60,000 nt of DNA, taken from the NCBI GenBank assembly GCA_030704615.1, contig CM060731.1, forward strand, positions 2,048,001 through 2,108,000, given 5' to 3'. The translations under genes and the position numbers were made by a program. The notes beneath the pieces are model-generated. The model did not search any database and was not told the DNA's origin. It saw nothing but the letters and a program-made list of their open reading frames with translations. Of this stretch, positions 41,045-52,007 are shown piece after piece (position 1 is the first letter of the stretch; the number at the start of each line of letters is the position of its first letter). This stretch comes from Takakia lepidozioides (Eukaryota; Streptophyta; Takakiopsida; Takakiales; Takakiaceae).

Positions 41045-41384
41045 TGATTCTATGGATCGTGTAACTTTAGTAGGCTGTGTTGAGCTGTGACAGGCTGTGT
41101 CATACTGTGTTACGCTGTGATAGGCTGTGATGCATTGTGGTAAGCTGTGATAGGCTGTGACACGCTGTGGTAGGTTGTGATAGGCTGTGTTGCGCCGTGC
41201 TGGGCTGTGATAGGCTGTGTTGCGCCTTGCTGGGCTGTGATAGGCTGTGTCACGTCGTGATGGGCTGTGATAGGCTGTGTTGCGCCTTGATGGGCTGTGA
41301 TAGGCTGTGTCACGTCGTGATGGGCTGTGATAGGCTGTGTTGCGCCTTGATGGGCTGTGATAGGATGTGTCACGTTTGTTTTGC
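41045..41384 (-). repeat. Expanded CACAGCC repeat between pol and ORF3 (element D)
   Basis: On the minus strand, units such as CACAGCCTATCACAGCCCATCA and CGACGTGACACAGCC repeat regularly. The stretch is about 130 bp longer than in A, by gain of ~30-bp units alternating CAAGGCGCAA and CGACGTGA. Confidence 0.88.
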
Positions 41385-44344
41385 CCACCCTGGTCATATA
41401 TGCTGGGCCTAGCGACAAGTGTTCCATACTCCGTTCGTAACACTGGTGCAGCCCGTGACTGCTCTTGCGGTTCAACATGCAAATCATGCTGCAGGGGTTT
41501 GTCATGGATACCACTATACCCCTTCAACTTATTTGCATTGACTCTTCCCAGCATTTCTTTGTTAATGGTTTGTAACATGGCGGTGTTGTTATCATACATC
41601 TTTTGTATGACATAAGGTCCTTTCCACGGTGATTTAAGCTTAGAAGCTTGAATCTTTCCTTTCTTCTGCAACCATAGAACCAAATCCCCCGTCTTAAAAG
41701 TCTTTAACTTGCCTTCATCAAACTGTTCCTTTCGCTTCATCTGAATTCTGGTCATATTATCAGCTGCATCAGCACGTACTTCTTCCACATGGTATAATTC
41801 ATGTTTCCTGACCTTGATGGAGTCTTGCAATTCCATTCTTTTTCCCCACTCCGTTCTCATGGTAGGTAACAGGAATTCCACTGGAAGTTAGGCTTCCATG
41901 CCATAAACTAATTGGAATGGTGTATACTTAGTGGTGACTTTATATGAGGTCCTGTATGACCACAAAGCTGTCAGCAGCTTTGTATCCCAATCCGTTCTGT
42001 TTGCATTGACTATCTTAGCCAAGATAGTACATAGTATTTTGTTGGTAGCCTCTGCTTGCCCATTACCCTGTGGGTAATATGTTGTACTCTTTCTATGCAC
42101 AATCATAAACTCTTTAGTCAACAACTCAATGGTCTCATTCATGAAGTGACTTCCTTGATCACTGATAAATTCTAAGGGACAGCCAAATCGTGTAAGTATG
42201 TTCTCGTACAGGAACCTTGCTGTGGACTTGGCTGTGTTGTCCCTCAAAGCTTTAGCTTCCACCCACTTTGTAGTATAATCAGTGGCTGTAATTATGTACC
42301 TGTTTCGTGTATTCTTGGATGGTGGGTTAATTGGTCCAACAAAGTCTAGTCCCCATTTCTGAAATGGTTCCGTAGGCATTGTAGGATGCAAGGCCATCCT
42401 TCCAGATCTCTGCAAAGGTCCTAGCCTCTGACATTCATCACACTTCTGACAATACTCATGTACATCTTTGAACAAAGTAGGCCACCAGTATCCTGCGAGT
42501 AGTATCTTTCTACTGGTAGTCTCTTCTCCAAAATGACCTCCAGCCACTCCTTTATGAACTTCCGCCAAAACTTTATTTACTTCATGGTGGTACAAGCATC
42601 GTTTTAGTACTCCATCAGGTCCTAACTTATACATTCTGCTTCCTACCATAGTATAAGGTAAAGCTTTGATATCGATTCTCTTCCTCTGCTCCTTACCATA
42701 ACTAGGTGGGCACTGACCATGAGCAAGGTAGTATCTGATTGGCCACTGCCAATCTAACCATTCATCTGCACTTCTTTGCACCTCCATTACAAATAAACTC
42801 GCATCAGGTAACTGATCGTCCACTCCAGTGGCGGCCTCTCCTGTTGTTAGTCGTGACAAATGATCTGCCACAAGATGCAAACGGCCAGGCTTGTAAATAA
42901 CCTCGAACTCAAACTCATGCAAGATTATTAACCATCTTGCTATTCTTCCGCTTATCAGAGGTTTGTTTACCAGGTATATCAGAGCCTGGTGATCCACATA
43001 GAACATAAACTTCTTGCCCAACAGGTAATGCCTGAATTTCTTCACTGCATAGATCATTGCCAATGCTTCTCTTTCCGTTGTATTATAGTTCCTCTCAGCA
43101 CTGTTCATCAACCGGCTAGCATAGTACACAGGTGAATCTATATTCCCTGTAACATTCTGGGCTAACACCGCTCCCAACGCTTCTCCTGATGCATCGCAAT
43201 GAACATGGAATACTACATGCCAGTGAGGGTTAATCAGTACAGGTGTAGTTGTTACTGACAGTGTAAGTTCCTCAAATGCCTGTTGACATTCCGCTGTCCA
43301 GGCAAACACTGCATCTTTCTTCAGTAGTTTGCTCAATGGTGCTGCTATTTGTGCATACCTTTTGACAAATCTCCTGTAATAACTGGTTTGCCCAAGGAAT
43401 CTTCGTAGACTTTTAACATTCACTGGTGGTGGAGAGGCTTTAATGGACTCTGTCTTTCTGGGATCCACAAGGAGTCCCTTCTTACACACAATGTGTCCCA
43501 GAAGCACCCCTGAGTTCACACAGAAAGTACACTTCTCTGGATTCAGGCCCAGACCTCTCATCCTGCATCTGACCAAGCATAACTCCAATTTATGCAAGTG
43601 CTCATTCTTAGAGCTGTACACACTGAAATCATCCAAGAACACCTGCATGAAATCATCCAGATACTCATGAAAAGATTCACTTATCACTCTCTGAAAGGTC
43701 GCTGGTGCATTACAAAGTCCAAAGGGCATGACTTTGTATGCATAAGCCCCCAGTCTGTGATGAAAGCTGTTTTCCCTTGGTCTTCTTCTGCCACTTGCAC
43801 TTGATTATAACCACTGAAGCCATCCATGAATGAGTACATTTCATGGCCTGCCACAGTGTCTAATACTGCTTCTGTGAATGGCAAAGGGAAAGGATCTTTC
43901 TTCGTACAAGCATTCAGCTTCTTATAGTTCATACATACTCTTAGTTTGCCATTCTTCTTGGGAACTATAACAATGGGTGACAACCAAGTTGTATACTCTA
44001 TTGGGTATATAAACTTAACCTCAGCCAACTTCTTTATCTCTTCTCCAACCTTCTGTGCGTAGTTGGGATTCATTCTATACCTCGCCTGCTTGATTGGTAC
44101 TGACCCTGGTTCTAGTTCAATCTTATGCTGACAGACTTCAGGTGGTATCCCTTTTAGATCCTCATAGCTCCAAGCAAATACATCTCTGTATTTGATGAAC
44201 AAGCTTTTAGCTTCTTCGAAAAATTCCGGCTCCAAATCAGCTCCTACTTTCACCATCCTCGGTTCTTCCTTAGTTCCCACATTTACTTCTCTCACCTGCT
44301 CATCAGCTGTGATTGTCCAACCAGTTACCACTTCATCCTGTAAG
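41385..44344 (-). pseudogene. pol: RT, RNase H, integrase (element D)
   Basis: The frame resumes after MULE-3 at TVSLQDEVVTGWTITADEQVREV and follows A pol closely. A one-base loss near 43745 shifts ITDWGAYAYK, then RT (MPFGLCNAPATFQ, VFLDDFSVYSS), RNase H (HVHCDASGEALGAVL) and integrase (HHCC finger, ATDYTTKW, SDQGSHF, GQAEATN) are open to GMEA. There a TAA replaces a Leu codon at about 41887. The integrase tail then continues to PAYMTRVGKTNVT. Confidence 0.92.
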
Positions 44345-44353
44345 CTCACAGTG
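44345..44353. repeat. Target-site duplication CTCACAGTG, left copy of MULE-3
   Basis: Exact match to 51999-52007, lying in D pol between the protease linker and RT. Confidence 0.93.
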
Positions 44354-44395
44354 GGGGCTGCTATTTCATGAGCGGCATGAGCATGAGCGGAAAAA
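44354..44395 (+). repeat. Left terminal inverted repeat of MULE-3
   Basis: GGGGCTGCTATTTCATGAGC then GGCATGAGCATGAGCGG and an A run. It shares TGCTATTTCATGAGC with the right end. Confidence 0.85.
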
Positions 44396-44514
44396 AAAAA
44401 AGCATGAGCAGACCATTGTAAGTCCACGGAAATAGGGTTAGGAGGCACGGAAATAGGGTCATGTGAAGTTGGAATGTGGCACCAGTGGACTTGAAATGCA
44501 ACATTTTATTGCAT

Positions 44515-44645
44515 TTACTTGCCGAAAATGGCTAAGTCCCAGATCTGACTAGGCCCGGAACTGGAAAAATGGCGCCGAATTTCCGATTTTGGTGCCAGTC
44601 AGATCTGGGACTTAGCCATTTTAGGCCCCGAACTAGAACAATGGC

Positions 44646-44688
<43 letters not shown>

Positions 44689-44822
44689 CGGTGCCATTTT
44701 ACTTGTTCGGGCCTAAAATGGCTAAGTCCCAGATCTGACTGGGCCCGGAACTGGAAAAATGGCGCCGAATTTCCGATTTTGGTGCCAGCCATTCTAGGGA
44801 CTTAGCCATTTTCGGCCCTGAA
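44515..44822. repeat. Nested inverted repeats with poly-T core
   Basis: Blocks of CTAAGTCCCAGATCTGACT and its reverse complement alternate around ATGGCGCCGAATTTCCGATT. Between two such blocks lies a run of about 42 T (44647-44688). The whole could fold into a long hairpin. Confidence 0.85.
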
Positions 44823-45330
44823 AGTACCCACTGGCTATGCCTCTGCTTTCAAAAAACATGTGGTCAAACAAAAGTTGAGCCAATTGAAGTCGCTCTAGTA
44901 CTTGAGATGGAGAGTGGGTGAGGTCTGTATGGTGGAGTCTTTTAGCAAAGGTGCCATTGGCTTGACTTATATAACATGATAGAATGGTTTCTCCTCTTTT
45001 CACCATTTCCGTATCACTAGAAGAAGATCTGCTTACATCTATAAGTGCAAGGTGTTAGCATAGTTAACACTTGTGTGTGGAAAAGAGCTTGATAGATAGC
45101 TCTTAAGTTACAAGCTGTTGCAGGGTTTGCAAGAAGAAAGTCTTGTGGTGTTTATGTACAAGAGGAGGTCTTCAAGAAGAGCATCATTGAAAGTTTGAGA
45201 GCTTGTGAAGAAGCTCTTGTTCTGCAAGTGTTGCAGGGTTTGAGGAGTTCAAGAAGAGCTCGGGTGTTAAGGAAGCAAGTGGTGCATGTGTGGAGTATGG
45301 TTTCAGCTTGTGGGAGTCTTCAACTTCCAT
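44823..45330. other. Unique stretch inside MULE-3, no gene seen
   Basis: About 500 bp without palindromes. It is purine-rich with repeated CAAGAAGAG and GTTGCAGGGTTTG words (45118, 45231). No ORF is supported. It may be a fragment of another element. Confidence 0.4.
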
Positions 45331-45650
45331 TTTTCCTGTTCGGGGCCGAAAATGGCTAAGTCCCAGATCTGACTGGGCCCAGAACTGGAAAAATGGCGCC
45401 GAATTTCCGATTTTGGGTGCCAGTCAGATCTGGGACTTAGCCGTTTTCAGCCCGGAACAACAAAAATATCGTTATTTTTTTATTTTTTTTTTTTTTTTTT
45501 TCGGCGCGATTTAACCAGTTCGGGGCCGAAAATGGCTAAGTCCCAGATCTGACTGGGCCCAGAAATGGAAAAATGGCGCCGAATTTCCAATTTTGGGTGC
45601 CAGTCAGATCTGGGACTTAGCCGTTTTCGGCCCCGAACTGGAAAAATGGC

Positions 45651-45683
<33 letters not shown>

Positions 45684-46025
45684 CGGCGCCATTTTTCCAT
45701 TTCGTTGCCGAAAATGGCTAAGTCCCAGATTTGACTGGCACCAAAATCGGAAATTCGGCGCCATTTTTCCAGTCATGCAGGTAATTCCAAGAGCGGATGG
45801 ATGGAAATCCGGCGCCGGATTACCATCCGCCAGCTAGGTCGGCGCGCAAAATTTCCGTCATGCAGGTAATTCGAAGAGCGGATGGATGAAAATCCGGCGC
45901 CGGATTTCCATCCATCCGCTCTTCGAATTACCTGCATGACTGGAAAAATGGCGCCGAATTTCCAATTTTGGGTGCCAGTCAGATCTGGGACTTAGCCGTT
46001 TTCGGCCCCAAACAAGAAAAATGGC

Positions 46026-46061
<36 letters not shown>

Positions 46062-46403
46062 CGGCGACTTTTTTCCATTTCGTTGCCGAAAATGGCTAAG
46101 TCCCAGATCTGACTGGCACCAAAATCGGAAATTCGGCGCCATTTTTCCAGTCATGCAGGTAATTCCAAGAGCGGATGGATGGAAATCCGGCGCCGGATTT
46201 CCATCCACCAGGTAAGTCGGCGAGCAAAATTTCCGTCATGCAGGTAATTCGAAGAGCGGATGGATGAAAATTCGGCGCCGGATTTCCATCCATCCGCTCT
46301 TGGAATTACCTGCATGACTGGAAAAATGGCGCCGAATTTCCGATTTTGGGTGCCAGTCAGATCTGGGACTTAACCGTTTTCGGCCCCGACATGGAAAAAT
46401 GGC

Positions 46404-46438
<35 letters not shown>

Positions 46439-46970
46439 GCGCCATTTTTCCATTTCGGGGCCGAAAATGGCTAAGTCCCAGATCTGACTTGCACCAAAAT
46501 CGGAAATTCGGCGCCATTTTTCCAGTCATGCAGGTAATTCCAAGAGCGGATGGATGGAAATCCGGCGCCGGATTTCCATCCACCAGGTAAGTCGGCGCGC
46601 AAAATTTCCGTCGTGCAGGTAATTCGAAGAGCGGATGGATGAAAATCCGGCGCCGGATTTCCATCCATCCGCTCTTGGAATTACCTGCATGACTGGAAAA
46701 ATGGCGCCGAATTTCCGATTTTGGGTGCCAGTCAGATCTGGGACTTAGCCGTTTTCGCCCCGACATGGAAAAATGGCGTTTTTTTATTTTTTTTATTTTT
46801 ATTATTATTATTTTTTGGCGCCATTTTTCCATTTCGGGGCCGAAAATGGCTAAGTCCCAGATCTGACTTGCACCAAAATCGGAAATTCGGCGCCATTTTT
46901 CCAGTCATGCAGGTAATTCCAAGAGCGGATGGATGGAAATCCGGAGCCGAATTTCCATCCGCCAGCTAGG
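45331..46970. repeat. Complex inverted-repeat region with four poly-T tracts
   Basis: Four related modules each contain the CTAAGTCCCAGATCTGACT inverted block, a run of 20-35 T (near 45477, 45652, 46028, 46407) or T with A interruptions (46778). Each also has a long palindrome built on GGATGGATGGAAATCCGG with centre GGCGCCGG. Modules are 350-400 bp apart and more than 90% alike by eye. Open frames across the T runs (KKKKK or FFFFF) are artefacts. Confidence 0.88.
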
Positions 46971-47540
46971 TCGGCGCGCAAAATTTCCGTCATGCAGGTA
47001 ATTCGAAGAGCGGATGGATGGAAATTCGGCACCGGATTTCCATCCGCAAGGTTGGTCGGAGAACGGATGGATGGAGATCCGGCACCGGATTTCCATCCTG
47101 CAGGTAAGTGGAATCCCGGATGGATGGAAATCCGGCGCCGAATATCCATCCTGCAGGTAATTCGAATCCCAGATGGACGGAAATTCGGCGCCGGATTTCC
47201 ATCCTGCAGGTAATTCGAAACCCGGATGCATGGAAGTTCGGCGCCAAATTTCCATCCTGCAGGTAAGTGGAATCCCGGATGGATGGAAATTCGGCGCCGG
47301 ATTTCCATCCAGCAGGTAAGTGGAATCCCGGATGGATGGAAATTCGGCGCCGGATTTCCATCCAGCAGGTAAGTGGAATCCCGGATGATTGGAAATTCGG
47401 CGCCGAATTTCCGTCCAGCAGGTAATTCGAATCCCGGATGGATGGAAATTCGGCGCCGCATTTCCATCCAGCAGGTTACTGGAATCCCGGATGAATCGAA
47501 ATCCGGCGCCGAATTTCCATCCTGCAGGTATTTCATCGCT
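46971..47540. repeat. Array 3L: palindromes with arms GAAATTCGG, ~53-bp period
   Basis: About ten units, for example centres 47295 and 47348, with spacers such as TGCAGGTAAGTGGAATCCC and AGCAGGTAATTCGAATCCC. The orientation is opposite to array 3R. Confidence 0.9.
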
Positions 47541-47740
47541 GAGAATTACCTTCCTGCAGGTAATTCTGATCAATGAATTACCTTCCTGTAGGTAATTCTC
47601 AGCGATGAATTACCTTCCTGCAGGTAATTCTGAGCGAGGAATTACCTTCCTACCTTCGTCGATAAGAATTACCTGCAGGAAGGTAATTCATCGATCAGAA
47701 TTACCTGCAGGAAGGTAATTCTCAGCGATGAAATACCTGC
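47541..47740. repeat. Axis of the large inverted repeat: GAATTACC / GGTAATTC block
   Basis: Repeats of GAATTACCTTCCTGCAGG and its complement surround a centre near 47650-47665. Array 3L is on one side and 3R on the other. Confidence 0.85.
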
Positions 47741-48500
47741 TTAATGGAAATTCGGCGCCGAATATCCATACGCCAGCGATCCGACTTACCAGCTGGATGG
47801 AAATTCGGTGCCGGATTTCCATCCATCCGGGATTCACTTACCTGCTGGATGGAAATTCGGCGCCGAATTTCCATCCATCCGGGATTCGAATTACCTGCAG
47901 GATGGATATGCGGCGCCGGATTTCGATCGATCCGGGATTTCACTTACCTGCTGGATGGAAATTCGGCGCGGATTTCCATCCATCCGGGATTCAACTTACC
48001 TGCTGGATGGAAATTCGGCGCCGAATTTCCATACATCCGGGATTCGAATTACCTGCAGGATGGATATGCGGCGCCGGATTTCGATCGATCCGGGATTTCA
48101 CTTACCTGCTGGATGGAAATTCGGCGCCGAATTTCCATACATCCGGGATTCGAATTACCTGCAGGATGGATATGCGGCGCCGGATTTCGATCGATCCGGG
48201 ATTTCACTTACCTGCTGGATGGAAATTCGGCGCCGGATTTCCATCCATCCGGGATTCAACTTACCTGCTGGATGGAAATTCGGCGCCGAATTTCCATACA
48301 TCCGGGATTCGAATTACCTGCAGGATGGATATGCGGCGCCGGATTTCCATCGATCCGGGATTTCACTTACCTGCTGGATGGAAATTCGCGCCGGATTTCC
48401 ATCCATCCGGGATTCGAATTACCTGCAGGATGGATATGCGGCGCCGGATTTCGATCGATCCGGGATTTCACTTACCTGCTGGATGGAAATTCGGCGCCGA
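47741..48500. repeat. Array 3R: ~15 palindromes at a 53-bp period
   Basis: Centres by direct count start 47756, 47809, 47861, 47914, 47967, 48019 (steps 53, 52, 53, 53, 52) and continue to about 48492. Spacers recur as types ending GAATTACCTGCAGG, TTCACTTACCTGCTGG and TTCAACTTACCTGCTGG, in a two- to three-unit order. The long frames read here (up to 418 residues of GWKFGAEFPS text) are translations of the repeat, not genes. Confidence 0.92.
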
Positions 48501-49200
48501 ATTTCCATCCGGGGGCTGGTCTCTGTCGGAGAGGTGCCGGCCTCTCCGCCGCTCTGTTGGATATTCGGTGCCGAATTTCCGTCCGGCGGTTGAAATATGA
48601 CGGCCAGGTGCCGACCTCTCCCCCCTCCCCAACCGCATTGGAATGGCCCCGGATTGAAATTCGGCGCCGTTTTCCCATCTGGGGAGGTTTTATGTCGGCC
48701 AGTTTTCAGTCTGACACCCGACAAGACTTCCTTGGGGGGGCCCGGATGGAAATTCGGCGCCGAATCTCCATCCAAGGGATGCTCTCTGTCGAACACGTGC
48801 CGACCTCTACGCCCGAGGCGACTTCATCCGGGCGTCCCCTGTTCGATATTCGGTGCCGAATTTCCGTCCGGGGGTTGAAATGTGACGGCCAAGTACCGGC
48901 CTCTCCCCCCTCCCCGACTGCATCCGAACCGCCCCGGATGGAAATTCGGCGCCGTTTTTCCATCTGGGGATGTTTTTATGCCGGCCAGTTTTCGGCCTGA
49001 CCCCCCGACACGACTTCCTTTACCTGCTGGATGGAAATTCGGCGCCGAATCTCCATCCAGGGGATGTTCTCTGTCGCACACGCGCCGGCCTCTGCGCCCG
49101 AGGCGACTTCATCCGGGCTTCCCCTGTTGGATATTGGGTGCCGAATTTCCATTCGGGGGTAGTAATGTGACGGCACGGTGCCGGCTTCTCTCCCTTCAGC
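48501..49200. repeat. Array 4: palindromes about 95 bp apart with long C-rich spacers
   Basis: Palindromes with GGTGCCGAATTTCC or GGCGCCGAAT cores are centred near 48570, 48664, 48754, 48854, 48949, 49041 and 49137. The block 48540-48790 is repeated at 48840-49080, giving a higher-order unit of about 290 bp. Confidence 0.8.
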
Positions 49201-51545
49201 CGTCATCATCCGGACGGCCCCACTTTCTGACTGCATACCGTTGGCAGTTATTGCGCAAAGACCAGGGCCGCATTCCGGAGACAAGGTTCATTAACACTCT
49301 GACTGTGGATTTTTGAGATAGTTGGCTCCCTGGATTTGGATCAGGCTTCGTCGCTCGGACAAATTGGCATCGCATTCATTCCCATCGCTGCATCCCCCTT
49401 CTACCAGGGAGCTTCCCCGCACTCCATCCTGGGAGTCTTGTGTGCACATCTCCCATGGCGGAAAACCCGAGCGCTACAGTGTACTGCCCTCCTCACGAGC
49501 ATAGAGCTTCATTTCCGTGCAGAGGGGACACCTGCCGGGTGATGGAGAAATATCTGTGCGTTCGATACCACCTGAAACCGGGGTCGGTTTTTTTGGAGGA
49601 GGAAAGGAAGGACTCTAACGGCCTTATTGTCAACAGTATTGTTGTGCTCCACGATGATTTCGGCGATGGCAGGGAATGGCGAGTTCCACCATTGGACAGC
49701 GTCATATACAGGGCTGTTGGGGACTTCATTTGCCCGCCAAATGCACCTTCTATCCTGGCGCCTTCCACGAAACAATCCGCGAATCAGAGAGTGGCTACCT
49801 CAAAGAGAGAAGTCCGCAACGAAGTAAATCCAGAGCCGAACCCATCCATGAAGACGAGCCAGAACCGGGTTGTTCACAACCTGTCCGACTCAGACGAGGT
49901 CATGGAAGTTCCGAGGTCGTCCTGGAGATCAGGCAAGTCCTCAATGGACGTCAGTGGAGGAGGGAGTCATATTCCCAGCACGAGCACTGCAGTTCGATCT
50001 ATTCTTGAAATTCTGCGAGGGCTTCACCTGGAGGGACACCGGTCGGAGCCTGGCCGGGCTGGACTACAGCAAGTTCGCAATTAAATCGGTTACATGCCTT
50101 CCCGCCGACGTCGATGGTAATATCTTCTTTGAGTTCCCTCCTCGGGCGGACTACTCGAGGGCGTCCGGAATGTTGACAGATATGGATAGAAAACATGACG
50201 GTCATCCTTGGTGCGTTACCAAAACCACCAGCATGAAGATGCTCGATGGTGTGCGGGTGCGCTACGTTGTTTGTGCGGGCGCGTTGCGGTGTTTCTCCCC
50301 AACTTGCTTCCACTTTAAATCCAGAGGTCACAGGAACGAGACCGATTGGACAGGCACAGCTCATCAACCATTTCGAGCTCAGGAGAAGGTTCCGAACTCC
50401 ACATTTAAGTGTGCGCATTGCAAAGAACCACCACACTGCATGTCTGTTTGTAATGCCAAGCAATTCTATGTGTTGCATCGTTTCCCTGACCTCACCCGAG
50501 CTTGCATACACGTTGGTTCCCATTGTCACAAATTGGCGAGGGGGAACTCGCGGGAGGCTGCCCACGAAGCAGAGCAGCTCGTTCAGGAGGAGGTTAAGTT
50601 GAGATCGGGTGCCAAACCCAAACAGATACAGCTCCAAGCCGCCCATAAGATGGCATTGGCCAGAATTATGTCGGAAGACGGCTCCGATAGAGTTCCTCTC
50701 GACGAGAAGGAAATGGAGGCATTGCTGGAGTCGGTGTCCCACGTATGTTCACTGAATGTCCGAAACCACATTGTCTCATGCAACAGAAAATTGGGCGCGG
50801 CTCGGATATGCACTCCATTCTGGAGGTGAAGCGACGATGTGGATATGACTACATTCATGGAAGTAGGTTTCCAGGACAATGGACTGAGGCAGATCGTTGT
50901 TTCGTATTCAAAATGTCCACGTGTGGACCTGGCAGCGGCGTCGAACTGGTTGACAGGATGACGAGTAGGAACTTGTCAAACAGTTTGGTCATGTTCGACC
51001 ATATCAAGTGAATTACAAATCACCAGTGGGTGACAATGGGTGCACATGTCTACGACACCCACTGCAGGATGCTAATGACAATTGCTATTTGTGAGATGAA
51101 AGGAGAGGACACACAATCGGAGATGCTTCTTTGGCAGGGAATAAACGAACAGATGGCAAGGCGGGATTGCCCCCTCCGAATTTCCGTGGTTTCATGGCAG
51201 ACAACGCACAAGCAAATTGGGCTGCCATTCGAAGGGTGTACGGGCAAGACCCCAATGTTCCCATGGAAGGCAAGGAGAGATCTTGTGGGTTCCATTTTCT
51301 GCAAAGCCTTTCGCAGTACACAACCAGGCTCGTGGCGCCAGATTTCAGAGAGGAGCACCCCGTTCCATGTGCCTTGCGTGGAAGCGCGCTCCTACCTTGG
51401 ATGATGCAGAGACACAGTTTGCATGCATACGGGCTTGGTGGACATCGTCAGGTGTTGTAAGGAAATCAGACGAGGGAGCAATGGTCAGTTGGCTAGCATG
51501 GTGGCATTATCGTTTCCTCCAGTTCGGCGACTATATGCGGGAGGT
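49201..51545 (+). pseudogene. MULE-3 transposase, multiply broken
   Basis: The N-terminus reads VYCPPHEHRASFPCRGDTCR and GSVFLEEERKDSNGLIVNSIVVLHDDFGDG. Then come an acidic linker, the zinc module (CFSPTCFHF...CAHCKEPPHCMSVC...CIHVGSHCH), GYDYIHGSRFPGQWTEADRC, LMTIAICEMKGEDTQSEMLLWQGINE, FRGFMADNAQANWAAIRRVYG and FLQFGDYMREV. Frameshifts lie near 50050, 50790, 51165 and 51370, and a TGA replaces a Gln codon near 51009. The exon ends at a GTGAGT donor (51544). No SWIM exon follows. It is diverged from MULE-1 and MULE-2, so it is a separate lineage. By its disrupted state it could not have moved itself recently. Confidence 0.85.
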
Positions 51546-51934
51546 GAGTTGCACGTCTGAACATGCTAAGTCCGAACTGGCTAAGTCCGAACATGCACTG
51601 GAAAAATGGCGCCGAATTACCTGTCATGAGGGGACCTATAGCCGCGGAATTCGTTCCCATTTTTCGCCAGAGAGACCTATTACCGCGAAATACGTCGCCG
51701 TTTTTCAGGTTACGGACCCTATTACCGCGAAATTCGGCGCCATATTTGCACATGTCGCTGGGAATTGGCATGAGCGGAAGACGAAATATCATGAGCACAA
51801 CTGTCAAAAGTGCAATTTTCCCTTCAAGGGGCCGATTAATATATTTGTTTTTCCTGACACATTGCATTAAATTATTGTTTTTTATTGTTTTTTATTTTCG
51901 AAATTTGTACTTCTGCTCATGAAAACCGATTGTG
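51546..51934. other. MULE-3 3' region, no gene
   Basis: Three imperfect repeats of CCTATTACCGCGAAAT / CCTATAGCCGCGGAAT (about 51640-51740) and one GGCGCCGAATT half-palindrome. The remainder is AT-rich without a frame. Confidence 0.5.
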
Positions 51935-51998
51935 TTACTACTCTGCTCATGCCGCTCATGCCGCTCATGCTGCTCATGCTCATGAAATAGCAAACCTC
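51935..51998 (-). repeat. Right terminal inverted repeat of MULE-3
   Basis: On the minus strand GAGGTTTGCTATTTCATGAG followed by repeated CATGAGCAG / GCATGAGCGG words. Confidence 0.88.
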
Positions 51999-52007
51999 CT
52001 CACAGTG
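51999..52007. repeat. Target-site duplication CTCACAGTG, right copy of MULE-3
   Basis: Exact match to 44345-44353. Element D resumes at once. Confidence 0.93.

Larger units (their letters stand above)
44354..51998 (+). mobile_element. MULE-3: complete Mutator-like insertion, 7.65 kb
   Basis: The nine bases CTCACAGTG occur at 44345-44353 and again at 51999-52007. Removing the insert and one copy restores the D sequence exactly as in A (AAGCTCACAGTGGCTGG). Nine-base duplications are the Mutator hallmark. The ends are GGGGCTGCTATTTCATGAGC on the left and the inverse of GAGGTTTGCTATTTCATGAG on the right, followed inward by CATGAGC repeats. The left 60% is palindromic repeat DNA and the right part is a broken transposase gene lacking the SWIM exon. 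Confidence 0.93.

Noticed and set aside
44532-46832. Lys- or Phe-run proteins
   Set aside because: Translations of poly-T tracts and palindromes.
47728-49000. Open frames up to 418 residues (GWKFGAEFPS-type repeats)
   Set aside because: They are translations of the 53-bp palindrome array. Similar frames exist in several phases and on both strands.
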